The notes under the pieces were generated by a model that ran no database searches, was not told where the DNA came from, and worked only from the letters and a program-made list of their open reading frames with translations. From NCBI RefSeq assembly GCF_028867705.1, contig NZ_CP066171.1, forward strand, positions 1,798,001 through 1,862,000: DNA of 64,000 bases, read 5' to 3'. Source of the stretch: Thermoleophilum album (GTDB lineage: Bacteria; Actinomycetota; Thermoleophilia; Solirubrobacterales; Thermoleophilaceae). This document shows positions 43,419 to 55,365 of the stretch, piece by piece. Numbering within the stretch: position 1 is the first letter of the stretch; the number at the start of each line of letters is the position of its first letter. The translations under genes were made by a program, and so were the position numbers.

Positions 43419-43437
43419 GCCAGCCAGCCAGCCAGCC
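43419..43437. repeat. Tetranucleotide (GCCA) tandem repeat
   Basis: Four complete GCCA units plus GCC lie in the gap upstream of the patatin gene (on its 5' side) and before dacB. Such short tracts can vary by slippage. Otherwise this 272-base gap shows no gene or convincing signal. Confidence 0.8.
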
Positions 43438-43668
43438 GTTCGGCGAGCCAGCGGGCCAGAGCGTCAACTGACCGCGTGCGCCTAGACGCGATCGGCGGAC
43501 GAGCAGCGCAAGCGAGCGGCCAAGCGAGTGGAACCCTCGCGAGCAGCCGCTGTCGCCGAGCCGCAACCTCGGGCGGAGGAAGCTGTTCGTGAATCTGGAG
43601 GCGATGGACATGGCTGCACCGCCAGTCGCTTCGCCGACGGCACCGACTAGTGCGGGAAGCTCTAGGTC

Positions 43669-45048
43669 GTGGAAAGCCTGCGACTACAGGGGTTGACGGC
43701 CGCGGCGCGTGTTGCGCGGCTCGTGGGCCTGATCGTGATCTGCGCCTCCGCGACCGCGGTGCCGGCGCTCGCGGGTGGTGGCGCCACCGCGCCGCAGGCA
43801 AGCGCAGGTGGCGCGCCAGACACACCGAGCAACGGCACGCGCGGCGCTGGCACCGGGCCAGTAGCGACAAGCGAAGCTCCCAAGGCGCCCGCGAGATCCC
43901 GGCTGCGCCGCAGGATCCTCGAGGTCGCCCGCAACCTCGGTCGCACGGCTGGCGTGCTCGTGGTCGACGACGCCGGCGACACCATTGCCACCCTGCGACC
44001 GCGCCTGGCGCTGGTCCCCGCCTCGAACGTCAAACTCTTCACCACCGCCGCCCTGCTCGAACGCTACGGGGCGGATTTTCGGTTGCGCACGCGCGCGCTG
44101 ACGGCGACAGCACCGGACGATCAGGGGGTGGTCGCAGGCGACCTTTACCTGGTGGGCGACGGCGACCCGTCGCTGTCGACACAGCGCCGTGCCCGCCTGT
44201 GGTACCCACGAGCGGCGACGGTCGAGGCGTTGGCGGCGGCGGTGCGCGCGGCGGGAGTGCGACGCATCGAGGGCGACATCGTCGGCGACGAGACCCTGTT
44301 CGACAGCCGGCGCGGCGGCCCCGGCTCGCGCTGGCGCACGAGTCCCTGGGTGGGACCGATCTCGGCGCTGATCGTCGACCGCGGTCTCGCCGGCGACGGG
44401 CGCTCGTACGTCGTCTCGCCCGCGCGTGCCGCAGCAGCGGCCCTGCGGGCCGCGCTCCGCCGGGCAGGCGTGCGCGTCATAGGCCGCTCTACTTCCGGTC
44501 GCGCGCCGCGCACAGCGGGCGAGATCGCTTCGATCTCGTCGATGACCATCGCCGAGCTCGTGCGCATCGTCAACCGCGACTCCGACAACCTCTTCGCCGA
44601 AGTCCTGCTCAAGCGCCTGGCCACCTCGGTGCGGCGACCGGGAACGACAGCGACCGGTGTCGCGACAGTCCGCGCCCTGCTGCGGTCGCTCGGCGTCCGC
44701 CCCCGCATCGTCGACGGGTCAGGTCTCTCGCGTGCCAACCGGGCCGACGCAGCCATGATCGTGCGCCTGTTGCGGACGGCTGGCGCGCGGAGGTGGGGCG
44801 CCGCCTGGCTGCGTTCACTTCCACTTGCCGGCCGCGAGGGAACACTCGCGTGGCGCTTGCGCTCGGGGCCAGCGCGGGGTCGCTGCCGAGCCAAAACGGG
44901 AACGCTCAGCGGCGTCGCAGCGCTGAGCGGCTACTGTCGTGCCCGTAGCGGCGCCCGCTACTGGTTCTCGCTGCTCGCCAACGGTGTAGCGGTGCCGCGC
45001 GCGCGAGCGCTGCAGGACGCGATCGTCCAGGCGATCGCTGGCAGCTAG
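43669..45048 (+). CDS. dacB: D-alanyl-D-alanine carboxypeptidase/endopeptidase (PBP4 type)
   Basis: A 459-residue class C low-molecular-mass penicillin-binding protein that trims peptidoglycan stem peptides and cross-links. A signal peptide covers about residues 12-36 (ARLVGLIVICASATAVPALA). The three active-site motifs are SxxK in PASNVKLFTT, SxN in RDSDNLFAE and KTG in CRAKTGTLSG. The large insert between the first two motifs (VVAGDLYLVGDGDPSL, GDIVGDETLFDSRR) is typical of PBP4. The start GTG is weakly supported. It acts outside the membrane. Confidence 0.92.
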   Translation: MESLRLQGLTAAARVARLVGLIVICASATAVPALAGGGATAPQASAGGAPDTPSNGTRGAGTGPVATSEAPKAPARSRLRRRILEVARNLGRTAGVLVVDDAGDTIATLRPRLALVPASNVKLFTTAALLERYGADFRLRTRALTATAPDDQGVVAGDLYLVGDGDPSLSTQRRARLWYPRAATVEALAAAVRAAGVRRIEGDIVGDETLFDSRRGGPGSRWRTSPWVGPISALIVDRGLAGDGRSYVVSPARAAAAALRAALRRAGVRVIGRSTSGRAPRTAGEIASISSMTIAELVRIVNRDSDNLFAEVLLKRLATSVRRPGTTATGVATVRALLRSLGVRPRIVDGSGLSRANRADAAMIVRLLRTAGARRWGAAWLRSLPLAGREGTLAWRLRSGPARGRCRAKTGTLSGVAALSGYCRARSGARYWFSLLANGVAVPRARALQDAIVQAIAGS

Positions 45049-45062
45049 CGGCGCGCGAGGCG

Positions 45063-48040
<2,978 letters not shown>

Positions 48041-48087
48041 CGCCCCGAGGATACGCGCCACCGGCCGCCGCTCGGGGTGACATGCGA

Positions 48088-48807
48088 CTAGTAGCGAACC
48101 GCTTCCAGGTAGAGTCCCTCCGCGGGAGCGGTCGGCCCCGCCTCGCTGCGCGGACGGCCGGTGAGCAGGCGAGCGATCCGTTCGGGACCTTCGCCGCGGC
48201 GCGCCCACTCGACCATCGTGCCGACGAGCGTGCGCACCATGTGGCGCAGGAAGGCGTCGGCCTCGATCGAGAAGGTCAACACCCACTCGCTCTCGCGCCG
48301 CCACTCGGCCGCGAAGACAGTACGCGTGAAGAAAACGTGGTCGCTGGCGGTGGGTGTGAAGGCGGTGAAGTCGTGCCGCCCGACCAGAGTTTCGGCGTAG
48401 GCCGCGAGCAGTTCCTCGTTGGGGGCGAAGCCGAGCTGCCAGGCGCGGCCGTTCTCGAACGGGCTGCGACAGCTGCGCGTGAAGAGGCGGTAGCGGTAGC
48501 GTCGGGCACGGGCATCGCGCCGGGCGTCGAAACCCTCCGGCGCGGGATCGGAGGCGATCACGCGAACGTCCTCCGGCAGGCGAGCGTTGATCGCTGCCGC
48601 TGGCAAGGGATGCCCGGGGTGGCTTGCGACCTGTCCCAGCGCGTGCACACCGGCGTCGGTACGGCCGGCACAGACTGTCGGCACCGGCTCGCCGGCAAGG
48701 TCGGCGAGCGCGTCCTCCAGCACTCCCTGCACGGTGCGCAGAGCCGGTTGGCGCGCCCAGCCGTGGAAGCGCGAGCCGTCGTACTCGAGCGTCAGGCGAG
48801 CGGTCAC
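48088..48807 (-). CDS. truA: tRNA pseudouridine synthase A
   Basis: A 239-residue enzyme converting U38-U40 of tRNA anticodon stems to pseudouridine. The catalytic Asp is in AGRTDAGVHALGQV (about residue 51). RRYRYRLF, the C-terminal HMVRTLVGTMVEWARR and GPTAPAEGLYLEAVRY match the family. Length is slightly shorter than the E. coli enzyme. It starts at GTG, 33 bases after rplQ, continuing the alpha operon, an order common in Gram-positive and actinobacterial genomes. Confidence 0.94.
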   Translation of the reverse strand: MTARLTLEYDGSRFHGWARQPALRTVQGVLEDALADLAGEPVPTVCAGRTDAGVHALGQVASHPGHPLPAAAINARLPEDVRVIASDPAPEGFDARRDARARRYRYRLFTRSCRSPFENGRAWQLGFAPNEELLAAYAETLVGRHDFTAFTPTASDHVFFTRTVFAAEWRRESEWVLTFSIEADAFLRHMVRTLVGTMVEWARRGEGPERIARLLTGRPRSEAGPTAPAEGLYLEAVRY

Positions 48808-48840
48808 CGCTGCCCGTGAAGGTGGCCGCCCGTAGCGGCG

Positions 48841-49194
48841 CTAGACGAGTTCGAGAAGAACGAGCTCGGTGGCGTCGGAGCGCCGCGGGCCGAGCTTGAG
48901 AATGCGCGTATATCCGCCCGAGCGCTCGCGGTAGCGCGGCGCCACTTCCTCGAACAGCCGGTAGACGAGGAACTTGTCCTGGCCTAGGCGCGCCATCGCC
49001 TGTCGGCGAGCGTGCATATCGCCGCGCTTGGCGAGCGTTATCAGCCGCTCGAGCTCGGGGCGCGCCGCCTTGGCCTTGGCTTCGGTCGTGCGGATGCGTC
49101 CGTGCTCGATCACCTCGCGGCAAAGGTTCATTATCAACGCCCGCCGGTGGGCGGAGTCGCGGCTGAGCTTGCCTCGCTGTTTGCGGTGTCTCAT
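48841..49194 (-). CDS. rplQ: 50S ribosomal protein L17
   Basis: A 117-residue protein of the large subunit near the exit tunnel. The N-terminal MRHRKQRGKLSRDSAHRRAL and IEHGRIRTTEAKAKA are diagnostic, and the C-terminal GYTRILKLGPRRSDATELVLLEL is intact. It follows rpoA by 34 bases as the last ribosomal gene of the alpha operon before truA. Confidence 0.97.
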   Translation of the reverse strand: MRHRKQRGKLSRDSAHRRALIMNLCREVIEHGRIRTTEAKAKAARPELERLITLAKRGDMHARRQAMARLGQDKFLVYRLFEEVAPRYRERSGGYTRILKLGPRRSDATELVLLELV

Positions 49195-49228
49195 GACGGT
49201 GCCCGAGAGGGTACGCCTTCGCCGACCG

Positions 49229-50194
49229 CTAGCCGTCGCGCAGCGACAAACCGCGGGCGGCGAGCGTCTCCTTGACCTCCTCGATCGACTTGCGACCGAA
49301 GTTGGGGATGGCGGCGAGTTCGGCCTCGGTCTTCGAGATCAGCTCGCCGATCGTCTGGATACCAGCACGCTTGAGGCAGTTGTACGAGCGCACACCGAGC
49401 TCGAGTTCCTCGATCAGGATGTCGTCCATCGCGCTACCGGTGCCCGCCGCCCCCGAACCGTTGCCGGACTCGGCCGCGAGCGCCGAGCCCTCGCGGCGCA
49501 GCTCCTCGACGCGGGTGGCGTCGGTGAAGATCGCCAGGTAGCGGATGAGGATCTCGGCCGCTTCGCGCAGCGCCGATTCGGGGTCGAGCGAACCGTCGGT
49601 TTCGATGTCGAGGATCAGCTTGTCGTAGTCGGTGCGCTGGCCGACGCGGGCAGCCTCGACCCGGTAGCTGACGCGCTTGACAGGCGAGAAGATCGAATCG
49701 ATCGGGATCACGCCGATCGGTTGGTCGGGCTGCTTGTTCTCCTCCGCGGGCGCGTATCCGCGACCACGCCCGATCGTGAGGTACATCTCGAGGTTGGTCT
49801 TCTTCTCGAGCGTCGCGATGTGCAGGTCGGGGTTCAGCACCTCGACACCGGCAGGCAGGTCGATGTCGCCGGCGCGCACCTCGCCCGGACCGGTCGCGAC
49901 CAACGGCGCCTCGATCTCGTCGGCGTCGGTGTGCATCCGGCAGACGATCTCTTTGAGGTTGAGGACGATGTCGGTGACGTCCTCCTTCACGCCGGGAATG
50001 GTCGAGAACTCGTGCGCCACGCCCTCGATGCGCACGCTCGTAACCGCGGCACCACCGAGAGAGGTGAGCAGAACACGCCGCAGCGAGTTACCGAACGTGT
50101 AGCCGAAGCCCTTGTCGAGCGGCTCGATGACGAACCGGCCGCGTCGATCGTCGGCTTTCTCGACTGAGATCTGCGGTGTTTGGAACTCGTTCAT
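49229..50194 (-). CDS. rpoA: DNA-directed RNA polymerase subunit alpha
   Basis: A 321-residue subunit with both domains. The N-terminal domain (FVIEPLDKGFGYTFGNSLRRVLLTSLGG) dimerises and assembles beta/beta'. A Gly/Ser-rich linker (about 235-250) precedes the C-terminal domain (LELGVRSYNCLKRAGIQTIGEL, IPNFGRKSIEEVKETL) that contacts UP elements and activators. It lies between rpsD and rplQ, the conserved alpha-operon order. Confidence 0.97.
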   Translation of the reverse strand: MNEFQTPQISVEKADDRRGRFVIEPLDKGFGYTFGNSLRRVLLTSLGGAAVTSVRIEGVAHEFSTIPGVKEDVTDIVLNLKEIVCRMHTDADEIEAPLVATGPGEVRAGDIDLPAGVEVLNPDLHIATLEKKTNLEMYLTIGRGRGYAPAEENKQPDQPIGVIPIDSIFSPVKRVSYRVEAARVGQRTDYDKLILDIETDGSLDPESALREAAEILIRYLAIFTDATRVEELRREGSALAAESGNGSGAAGTGSAMDDILIEELELGVRSYNCLKRAGIQTIGELISKTEAELAAIPNFGRKSIEEVKETLAARGLSLRDG

Positions 50195-50260
50195 GGCGGG
50201 CTTCCTTGTCGGGTCGGTCCGGGCGCCGGCATCGCAAGCGCCGGCACGCGGAGCGAGTGC

Positions 50261-50881
50261 TTACTTCGAGTAGAGCTCGACGATCAGCTGCTCCTGAACC
50301 GGAGCGGGGATTTCGTCCCGCTCGGGCCAGCGCAGCACCTTGGCCGTGAGGCCGTCGTGATCGGCCTGCAGCCAGGCGGGAACGGCCGAGGTCAGTTCCG
50401 TGGCCTCGCGCACAACAGGCTCAGCGGGAGAGCCCGGCTTGAGAGTGATGACGTCGTCGGGACGCACCTGGTAGGACGGAATGTCTACGCGACGGCCGTT
50501 GACCAGCCAGTGACCATGCCGCACAAGCTGGCGCGCCTGGCGTCGCGATGCTGCGAAACCGAGTCGCACCAGCACGCTGTCGAGACGCGTCTCGAGGAGC
50601 CGCAACAGGTTCTCGCCGGTCGCGCCCGGTAGGCGGCTGGCCTTCTCGTAGTAGTTGCGGAACTGGCGCTCGAGCACGCCGTAGTAGCGGCGAGCCTTCT
50701 GCTTTTCCCGCAGCTGGAGGCGGTACTCGGACTGCCGCACTCGTGTGCGACCGTGCTGCCCCGGCGGATAGTTGCGGCGCTCGATCGCGCACTTGTCGGT
50801 GAGGCAACGCTCCCCCTTGAGGAACAGCTTCTCGCCCTCGCGGCGGCAGAGCTTGCAGACGGGACCGGTGTAGCGCGCCAA
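50261..50881 (-). CDS. rpsD: 30S ribosomal protein S4
   Basis: A 206-residue primary rRNA-binding protein. The N-terminal zinc knuckle is kept ([12 protein letters not shown] and CLTDKC), so this is the zinc-containing form. The S4 RNA-binding domain is [32 protein letters not shown]. It is placed 3 bases after rpsK, whose stop lies at 50885. S4 is the classical autoregulator of this operon in other bacteria. Confidence 0.97.
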   Translation of the reverse strand: MARYTGPVCKLCRREGEKLFLKGERCLTDKCAIERRNYPPGQHGRTRVRQSEYRLQLREKQKARRYYGVLERQFRNYYEKASRLPGATGENLLRLLETRLDSVLVRLGFAASRRQARQLVRHGHWLVNGRRVDIPSYQVRPDDVITLKPGSPAEPVVREATELTSAVPAWLQADHDGLTAKVLRWPERDEIPAPVQEQLIVELYSK

Positions 50882-50884
50882 GGC

Positions 50885-51280
50885 TCAGACCCTCCGCCGC
50901 TTCTTCGGTCGACAACCGTTGTGCGGATGGGGCGTGACGTCGCGTACGGAGATGATCTCGAGCCCCGCCGCCTGCAACGAGCGGATCGCTGTTTCGCGCC
51001 CCGATCCGGGGCCCTTGACGAACACCTCGACCTTCTGCACGCCGTGCTCCATCGCCTTTTTCGCGGCGCCGTCAGCGGTCACCTGTGCGGCGAACGGCGT
51101 CGACTTGCGCGAGCCGCGAAAGCCGGCCGACCCCGCGGACTCCCAGGCGATCACGTTGCCGTCGCGATCGGTGATCGAGACGATCGTGTTGTTGAAGCTG
51201 GTCTTGATGTGGGCCTGGCCGACCGGCACGTTCTTGCGTGCCTTGCGGCGACCGCGCTGCTTCGTCGACTTCGCTGCCAT
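50885..51280 (-). CDS. rpsK: 30S ribosomal protein S11
   Basis: A 131-residue platform protein of the 30S subunit. [23 protein letters not shown] and the C-terminal [18 protein letters not shown] are diagnostic. It follows rpsM by 30 bases and precedes rpsD by 4 bases. It is full length with a basic N-terminal tail ([18 protein letters not shown]). Confidence 0.97.
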   Translation of the reverse strand: MAAKSTKQRGRRKARKNVPVGQAHIKTSFNNTIVSITDRDGNVIAWESAGSAGFRGSRKSTPFAAQVTADGAAKKAMEHGVQKVEVFVKGPGSGRETAIRSLQAAGLEIISVRDVTPHPHNGCRPKKRRRV

Positions 51281-51310
51281 ACGTCAGATTCGATCCAGAA
51301 TCCGTTGCCC

Positions 51311-51700
51311 TCAGTGCTTTCGCACCTTTTTCTTGCCCGCGCCTGCCGCGCTGCCCTTACGAGGACCTTTGCGCGTCCGTGCGTTGGTCTTGGTGCGCTG
51401 ACCGCGAACCGGCAGGCCACGCCGGTGACGCAGCCCCCGGTAGCAGCCGATCTCCATGAGCCGCTTGATGTTTTGAGCGCGCTCGCGCCTTAGGTCACCC
51501 TCGACGACGAGCTCGCTATCGATGATCTCGCGCAACCGACGCACTTCGTCGTCGGTGAGATCTTTCACGTACGTGTCGGGGTCGACACCTGCCTGCGCAA
51601 GCACGCGGCGAGCCGTCGAACGACCGATCCCGTAGATGTACGTGAGTCCGATCTCGACCCTCTTGTTGAGGGGGATGTTGATGCCTGCGATGCGCGCCAC
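51311..51700 (-). CDS. rpsM: 30S ribosomal protein S13
   Basis: A 129-residue head protein contacting tRNA and the 50S bridge. [21 protein letters not shown] and the helix-turn [17 protein letters not shown] are diagnostic. [25 protein letters not shown] forms the rRNA/tRNA-binding tail. It starts 8 bases after rpmJ ends and opens the alpha-operon block. Confidence 0.97.
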   Translation of the reverse strand: MARIAGINIPLNKRVEIGLTYIYGIGRSTARRVLAQAGVDPDTYVKDLTDDEVRRLREIIDSELVVEGDLRRERAQNIKRLMEIGCYRGLRHRRGLPVRGQRTKTNARTRKGPRKGSAAGAGKKKVRKH

Positions 51701-51708
51701 GGTGCGGC

Positions 51709-51822
51709 CTACCCTTGCCGCTGCTTATGGCGCGGGTTTTGACAGATCACGAGCACCGCGCCGCGGCGCTTGATGACCTTGCACTTTTCGCACATCGGCT
51801 TGACCGAGGGTCGGACCTTCAT
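51709..51822 (-). CDS. rpmJ: 50S ribosomal protein L36
   Basis: A 37-residue protein: [20 protein letters not shown] followed by [17 protein letters not shown]. Cys11, Cys14, Cys27 and His32 form the zinc ribbon, so this is the zinc-containing paralogue. It lies between map and rpsM. The 80 bases upstream contain no infA, although infA usually stands here. Confidence 0.95.
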   Translation of the reverse strand: MKVRPSVKPMCEKCKVIKRRGAVLVICQNPRHKQRQG

Positions 51823-51902
51823 CGCTCCGTGATCTGTCGCCTACTCGAGAGGAACCGCGCGAAGCCCAGGAGACGGCCTCGCGCCAGCGGGCAAGCCTAG
51901 CA

Positions 51903-52739
51903 TCATTCGCGCTGAGCTTGCGCCGAGACCCTGGCTGGATGGATGGCTTCTGCATCCCTCCCGGTGACGGCCAGCCATTGCGGTGCCTGGTCATCCCAGG
52001 GGGTGAGAACGAGGGGTCCTTCCCGGGTGACGGCAACCGTGTGTTCGAAGTGGGCTGCGAGCGAACCGTCGCGCGAGTAGACCGCCCAGTTGTCCGCGCC
52101 CAGCTCGACCTCGTGCCCGCCGGCATTGACCATCGGCTCGATCGCGAGCACCATCCCTTCCTCGAGCCGCGGGCCGGCCCCAGGCGACCCGAAGTTGGGG
52201 ATCTGGGGATCTTCGTGCATGGCGCGGCCGACACCGTGCCCGACGAGCGAACGAATGACCGAAAAACCGGCTTCTTCGACGCGTCGCTGCACGGCATGAG
52301 AGATGTCTCCGAGGCGGTTACCTGGTCGCGCTTGAGCGATGCCGTCGTAGAGCGCCGCGCGTGTGGCGTCGATCAGGCGCCGTGCCAGCGGGCTCGCTTG
52401 GCCGACCACGACGGTCAGCGCGGCGTCCGCTATCCAGCCGTCGAGCTCGACACCGACGTCGATCGAGAGCACGTCGCCATAGGCGAGCTCGTAGTCGTCG
52501 GGGATCCCGTGTACGACGAGCGAGTTCGGCGACGCGCAGATCGAGGCGGGATAGCCGTGGTAACCCTTGAACGCAGGCCTGCCGCCGCGCGCACGGATCA
52601 AGCGTTCGGCGATGGCGTCGAGATCGCGCGTGCGCACACCGGCCCGAGCGTGGCGCCGAAGCTCGCGCAGACACTCGGCGACGATCTCGCCGGCGGCGGC
52701 GATCTTGGCGACCTCGGCCGGGGTCTTGCGTACGATCAC
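51903..52739 (-). CDS. map: Type I methionine aminopeptidase
   Basis: A 278-residue metalloprotease that removes initiator Met. Metal ligands are in SIDVGVELDGWIADAALT (two Asp), GHGVGRAMHEDPQIPNFG (His), LAIEPMVN (Glu) and HFEHTVAV (Glu). The substrate His is in NSLVVHGIP. It carries about 25 extra C-terminal residues. GTG at 52739 is 10 bases after adk; adk-map is the usual end of the spc operon. Confidence 0.95.
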   Translation of the reverse strand: MIVRKTPAEVAKIAAAGEIVAECLRELRRHARAGVRTRDLDAIAERLIRARGGRPAFKGYHGYPASICASPNSLVVHGIPDDYELAYGDVLSIDVGVELDGWIADAALTVVVGQASPLARRLIDATRAALYDGIAQARPGNRLGDISHAVQRRVEEAGFSVIRSLVGHGVGRAMHEDPQIPNFGSPGAGPRLEEGMVLAIEPMVNAGGHEVELGADNWAVYSRDGSLAAHFEHTVAVTREGPLVLTPWDDQAPQWLAVTGRDAEAIHPARVSAQAQRE

Positions 52740-52749
52740 GCGCCTGAGG

Positions 52750-53424
52750 TTAAAGCTCGGCCTCGAGCCGCAGGGTGGCGAGCGTGGCGCGGATGTGGCG
52801 GTGGACCTCGTCAGGCGACCTGGTGCCGTCGAAGCGGCGTAGCAAACCGCGCTGCTCGTACCAGGCGACGAGCGGCTCGGTCTCGCGGTGGTAGACCTCG
52901 AGGCGGCGTCGGATCGTCTCGGGCTTGTCGTCGTCGCGTTGAATCAGGCGGGAACCGTCCTGGTCACACACGTCGGGGTTTTTCGGCGGGTCGAACTCGA
53001 CGTGGTAGACGTGCTGGTTCTTTACGCAGATGCGGCGCCCCGACAGGCGCCGAACCACCTCGTCGTCGGGAACATCGATCACAAGCACAGCCGTCAGCTC
53101 GCGGTCTCGAGCAGCCAGCGCGTCGTCCAGCACCTCGGCCTGGCGAACCGTGCGTGGAAAGCCGTCGAGCAGGAAACCGTCGCGGGCGTCGGGGTCGTCG
53201 AGCCGCTCCATGATCAGGTCGCAAACGAGCTCGTCGGGCACGAGCTCACCGCGATCCATGTAGGCCTGCGCTTTGCGACCGAGATCGGTGGCGTCGCGCA
53301 CAGCGGCCCGCAGGATGTCGCCGGTGGCGAAGTAAGGGATCTCGAAGTCCTCGCGCAGCCGTTCAGCTTGTGTGCCCTTGCCAGCGCCGGGAGGCCCCAG
53401 TAGGACGAGATTGAGTGGCTTCAT
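52750..53424 (-). CDS. adk: Adenylate kinase
   Basis: A 224-residue long-lid adenylate kinase (ATP + AMP to 2 ADP). The P-loop is LLGPPGAGKGTQA, followed by ATGDILRAAV, LDGFPRTVRQAEVL and RLSGRRICVKNQHVYH. The lid normally holds four Cys for zinc; here only one Cys of each pair remains (CVKN and CDQD), so zinc binding by four Cys is lost. The ATG overlaps the secY stop (ATGA). Confidence 0.95.
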   Translation of the reverse strand: MKPLNLVLLGPPGAGKGTQAERLREDFEIPYFATGDILRAAVRDATDLGRKAQAYMDRGELVPDELVCDLIMERLDDPDARDGFLLDGFPRTVRQAEVLDDALAARDRELTAVLVIDVPDDEVVRRLSGRRICVKNQHVYHVEFDPPKNPDVCDQDGSRLIQRDDDKPETIRRRLEVYHRETEPLVAWYEQRGLLRRFDGTRSPDEVHRHIRATLATLRLEAEL

Positions 53425-54680
53425 TTCAGGAACCGTTCGTAGTTGCGCATCATCAGCTGTGCCTCGAGTTGCTTCATCGTGTCGAGAGCGACACCGACGA
53501 CGATCAGAAGCGACGTGCCACCGAACGCGAAGTTTGTCGCTGTCTGGTTCGCGAGGACGGTCGGCATCGCCGCGATCGCGGCGAGATAGATCGCGCCGGG
53601 CAGGGTGAGCCGCGCGAGGATGCGATCGAGGTACTCGGCCGTGGGCCGGCCGGGACGAACACCGGGGATGAAGCCGCCGTACTTCTTGAGGTTGTCGGCC
53701 TGTTCGACCGGATTGAAGGTGACTGCGGTGTAGAAGTAGGTGAAGAGGATGATGAGGAGCGACTCCCCGATCAGGTAGGGAGCTCCGCGATAGTCGAAGA
53801 AGGCGGAGAGGTCGCGCGCCCACGCCGCGTTCGAGATCTGCCCGATCGTCGGCGGAAACGCCATCACCGAAGCGGCGAAGATGACCGGGATCACGCCCGC
53901 CATGTTGACCCGCAGCGGCAGGTAGGTGGATCCGCCGGACTGCATGCGCTCGCCGAGCGTGCGCCGGGCGTACTGAACGGGTATGCGCCGCTGCCCCTCC
54001 TGGACGAACACGACGGCTGCGGTCACGGCAAGCACCAGGAACGGTGCGATCACTTGGAAGACACGGTCGGGACTCGTCCACCACGACTGCACACCCTGGG
54101 GCAGGCCGGCGATGATGCTGGCGAAGATCATCAGCGAAATGCCGTTGCCGATCCCACGCTGCGTGATCAGCTCGCCCAGCCACATGACGAGCACGCAGCC
54201 GCATGTCAGCGTCGCGACGATCACGATCACGCGACCGAGCGTGAACCCCTCGATGATGTCGGCGCTCTGCGTGCGGTAGATGAAGATGAACCCGATCGAC
54301 TGTAGGAAAGCGAGCCCGACGGTGAGATAGCGCGTGTACTGGGTGATCCGCTCCTGGCCGACCTCGCCCTCCTTGCGCAACTTCTCGAGCGAAGGCACGA
54401 CCACAGTCAGAAGCTGAAGCACGATCGAGGCGGTGATGTAGGGCATGATGCCGAGCGCGAAGATCGAGAAGCGCGACAGCCCGCCGCCGGTCAAGAGGTT
54501 CGCGAGCCCGAGCGCGCCAGCAGCTTGGAAGCGCCCTTGGATCTGCTCGAGTACGTCGGTGTTGATGCCGGGCGTTGGGATCTGCGAGCCGAGCCGGTAG
54601 AGGGCCAGCATCGCCGCGGTGAAGAGCAGCTTTTTGCGGATCTCGGGGACCCGCAGCGCTGCTGACACCATCCCGAGCAT
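53421..54680 (-). CDS. secY: Preprotein translocase subunit SecY
   Basis: A 419-residue channel protein with ten membrane segments. RLGSQIPTPGIN, the plug region LLTGGGLSRFSIFALGIMPYI, WLGELITQRGIGNG and the late IPGVRPGRPTAEYLDRILARLTLPG are diagnostic. It forms the SecYEG protein-conducting pore. It starts 5 bases after rplO and overlaps adk by 4 bases, as in most spc operons. Confidence 0.97.
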   Translation of the reverse strand: MLGMVSAALRVPEIRKKLLFTAAMLALYRLGSQIPTPGINTDVLEQIQGRFQAAGALGLANLLTGGGLSRFSIFALGIMPYITASIVLQLLTVVVPSLEKLRKEGEVGQERITQYTRYLTVGLAFLQSIGFIFIYRTQSADIIEGFTLGRVIVIVATLTCGCVLVMWLGELITQRGIGNGISLMIFASIIAGLPQGVQSWWTSPDRVFQVIAPFLVLAVTAAVVFVQEGQRRIPVQYARRTLGERMQSGGSTYLPLRVNMAGVIPVIFAASVMAFPPTIGQISNAAWARDLSAFFDYRGAPYLIGESLLIILFTYFYTAVTFNPVEQADNLKKYGGFIPGVRPGRPTAEYLDRILARLTLPGAIYLAAIAAMPTVLANQTATNFAFGGTSLLIVVGVALDTMKQLEAQLMMRNYERFLK

Positions 54681-54685
54681 TGGCG

Positions 54686-55171
54686 TCAGCGTTCGATCAG
54701 CTCGACAGTGCCCTGGGCGGCCTCGATCTTCTTACGCGCCGAAGCCGACACGGCGTGGACGCGAACCGTGAGCGGCTTGGAGAGCTCGCCTACCCCCAGC
54801 ACCTTGACGGGCACACCCTTGCGCTTGGCGAGCCCACGAGCGCGGAGCGTCGACGGCGTCACCTCCTCGCCCGCTTCGAAGCGCTGCTCGAGGTCACGGA
54901 CGTTGACGGCCTGGGTGACGGTGCGACCGAACGCTTCGAAGGGCATCGACTTCTTCATGTGCGGGCCGCGCAGCTTGCGCAGACGCATGTGCAAGGGGTT
55001 CTGGCCACCCTCGTACCAGGCGCGCCGCTTGTTGCCCGAGCGGGCGCCAGCGCCCTTCGTGCCACGCCCGGCGGTCTTGCCGGTTCCCGATCCCTCGCCG
55101 CGCCCGACGCGCTTGCGTGCGCGTCGAGATCCGGGGGCGGGAGTGAGGTTGTGAAGCCCAGGTTCGCTCAC
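54686..55171 (-). CDS. rplO: 50S ribosomal protein L15
   Basis: A 161-residue protein. The N-terminal LHNLTPAPGSRRARKRVGRGEGSGTGKTAGRGTKG is typical of L15 and extends through the 50S core, and VPVKVLGVGELSKPLTVRVHAVSASARKKIEAA forms the globular C domain. It overlaps rpmD upstream by 4 bases. Confidence 0.96.
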   Translation of the reverse strand: MSEPGLHNLTPAPGSRRARKRVGRGEGSGTGKTAGRGTKGAGARSGNKRRAWYEGGQNPLHMRLRKLRGPHMKKSMPFEAFGRTVTQAVNVRDLEQRFEAGEEVTPSTLRARGLAKRKGVPVKVLGVGELSKPLTVRVHAVSASARKKIEAAQGTVELIER

Positions 55172-55365
55172 CGCGCCGCTGCCACCTCCTCGATCTCGAC
55201 CAGATGACGCACTGTCCGCAGCTGACCGCGAACGGTGGCGGTGTCAGGCCGTTCGGCCGTACGACCGATACGCCCAAGGCCCAGCGCTCGCAGCGTAGCG
55301 AGCTGACGACGGTCGGCGCCGTTCGCGGACCGAACCTGGCGGATGACGAGCTTCGCAGCGCTCAC
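55168..55365 (-). CDS. rpmD: 50S ribosomal protein L30
   Basis: A 65-residue protein. [37 protein letters not shown] matches the L30 fold. It overlaps both neighbours (rpsE by 4 bases, rplO by 4 bases), so the three are translationally coupled. Confidence 0.94.
   Translation of the reverse strand: MSAAKLVIRQVRSANGADRRQLATLRALGLGRIGRTAERPDTATVRGQLRTVRHLVEIEEVAAAR

Noticed and set aside
51715-51900. A 61-codon plus-strand frame in the place of infA.
   Set aside because: It is antisense to rpmJ, has no OB-fold or IF-1-like sequence, and lacks a ribosome site.
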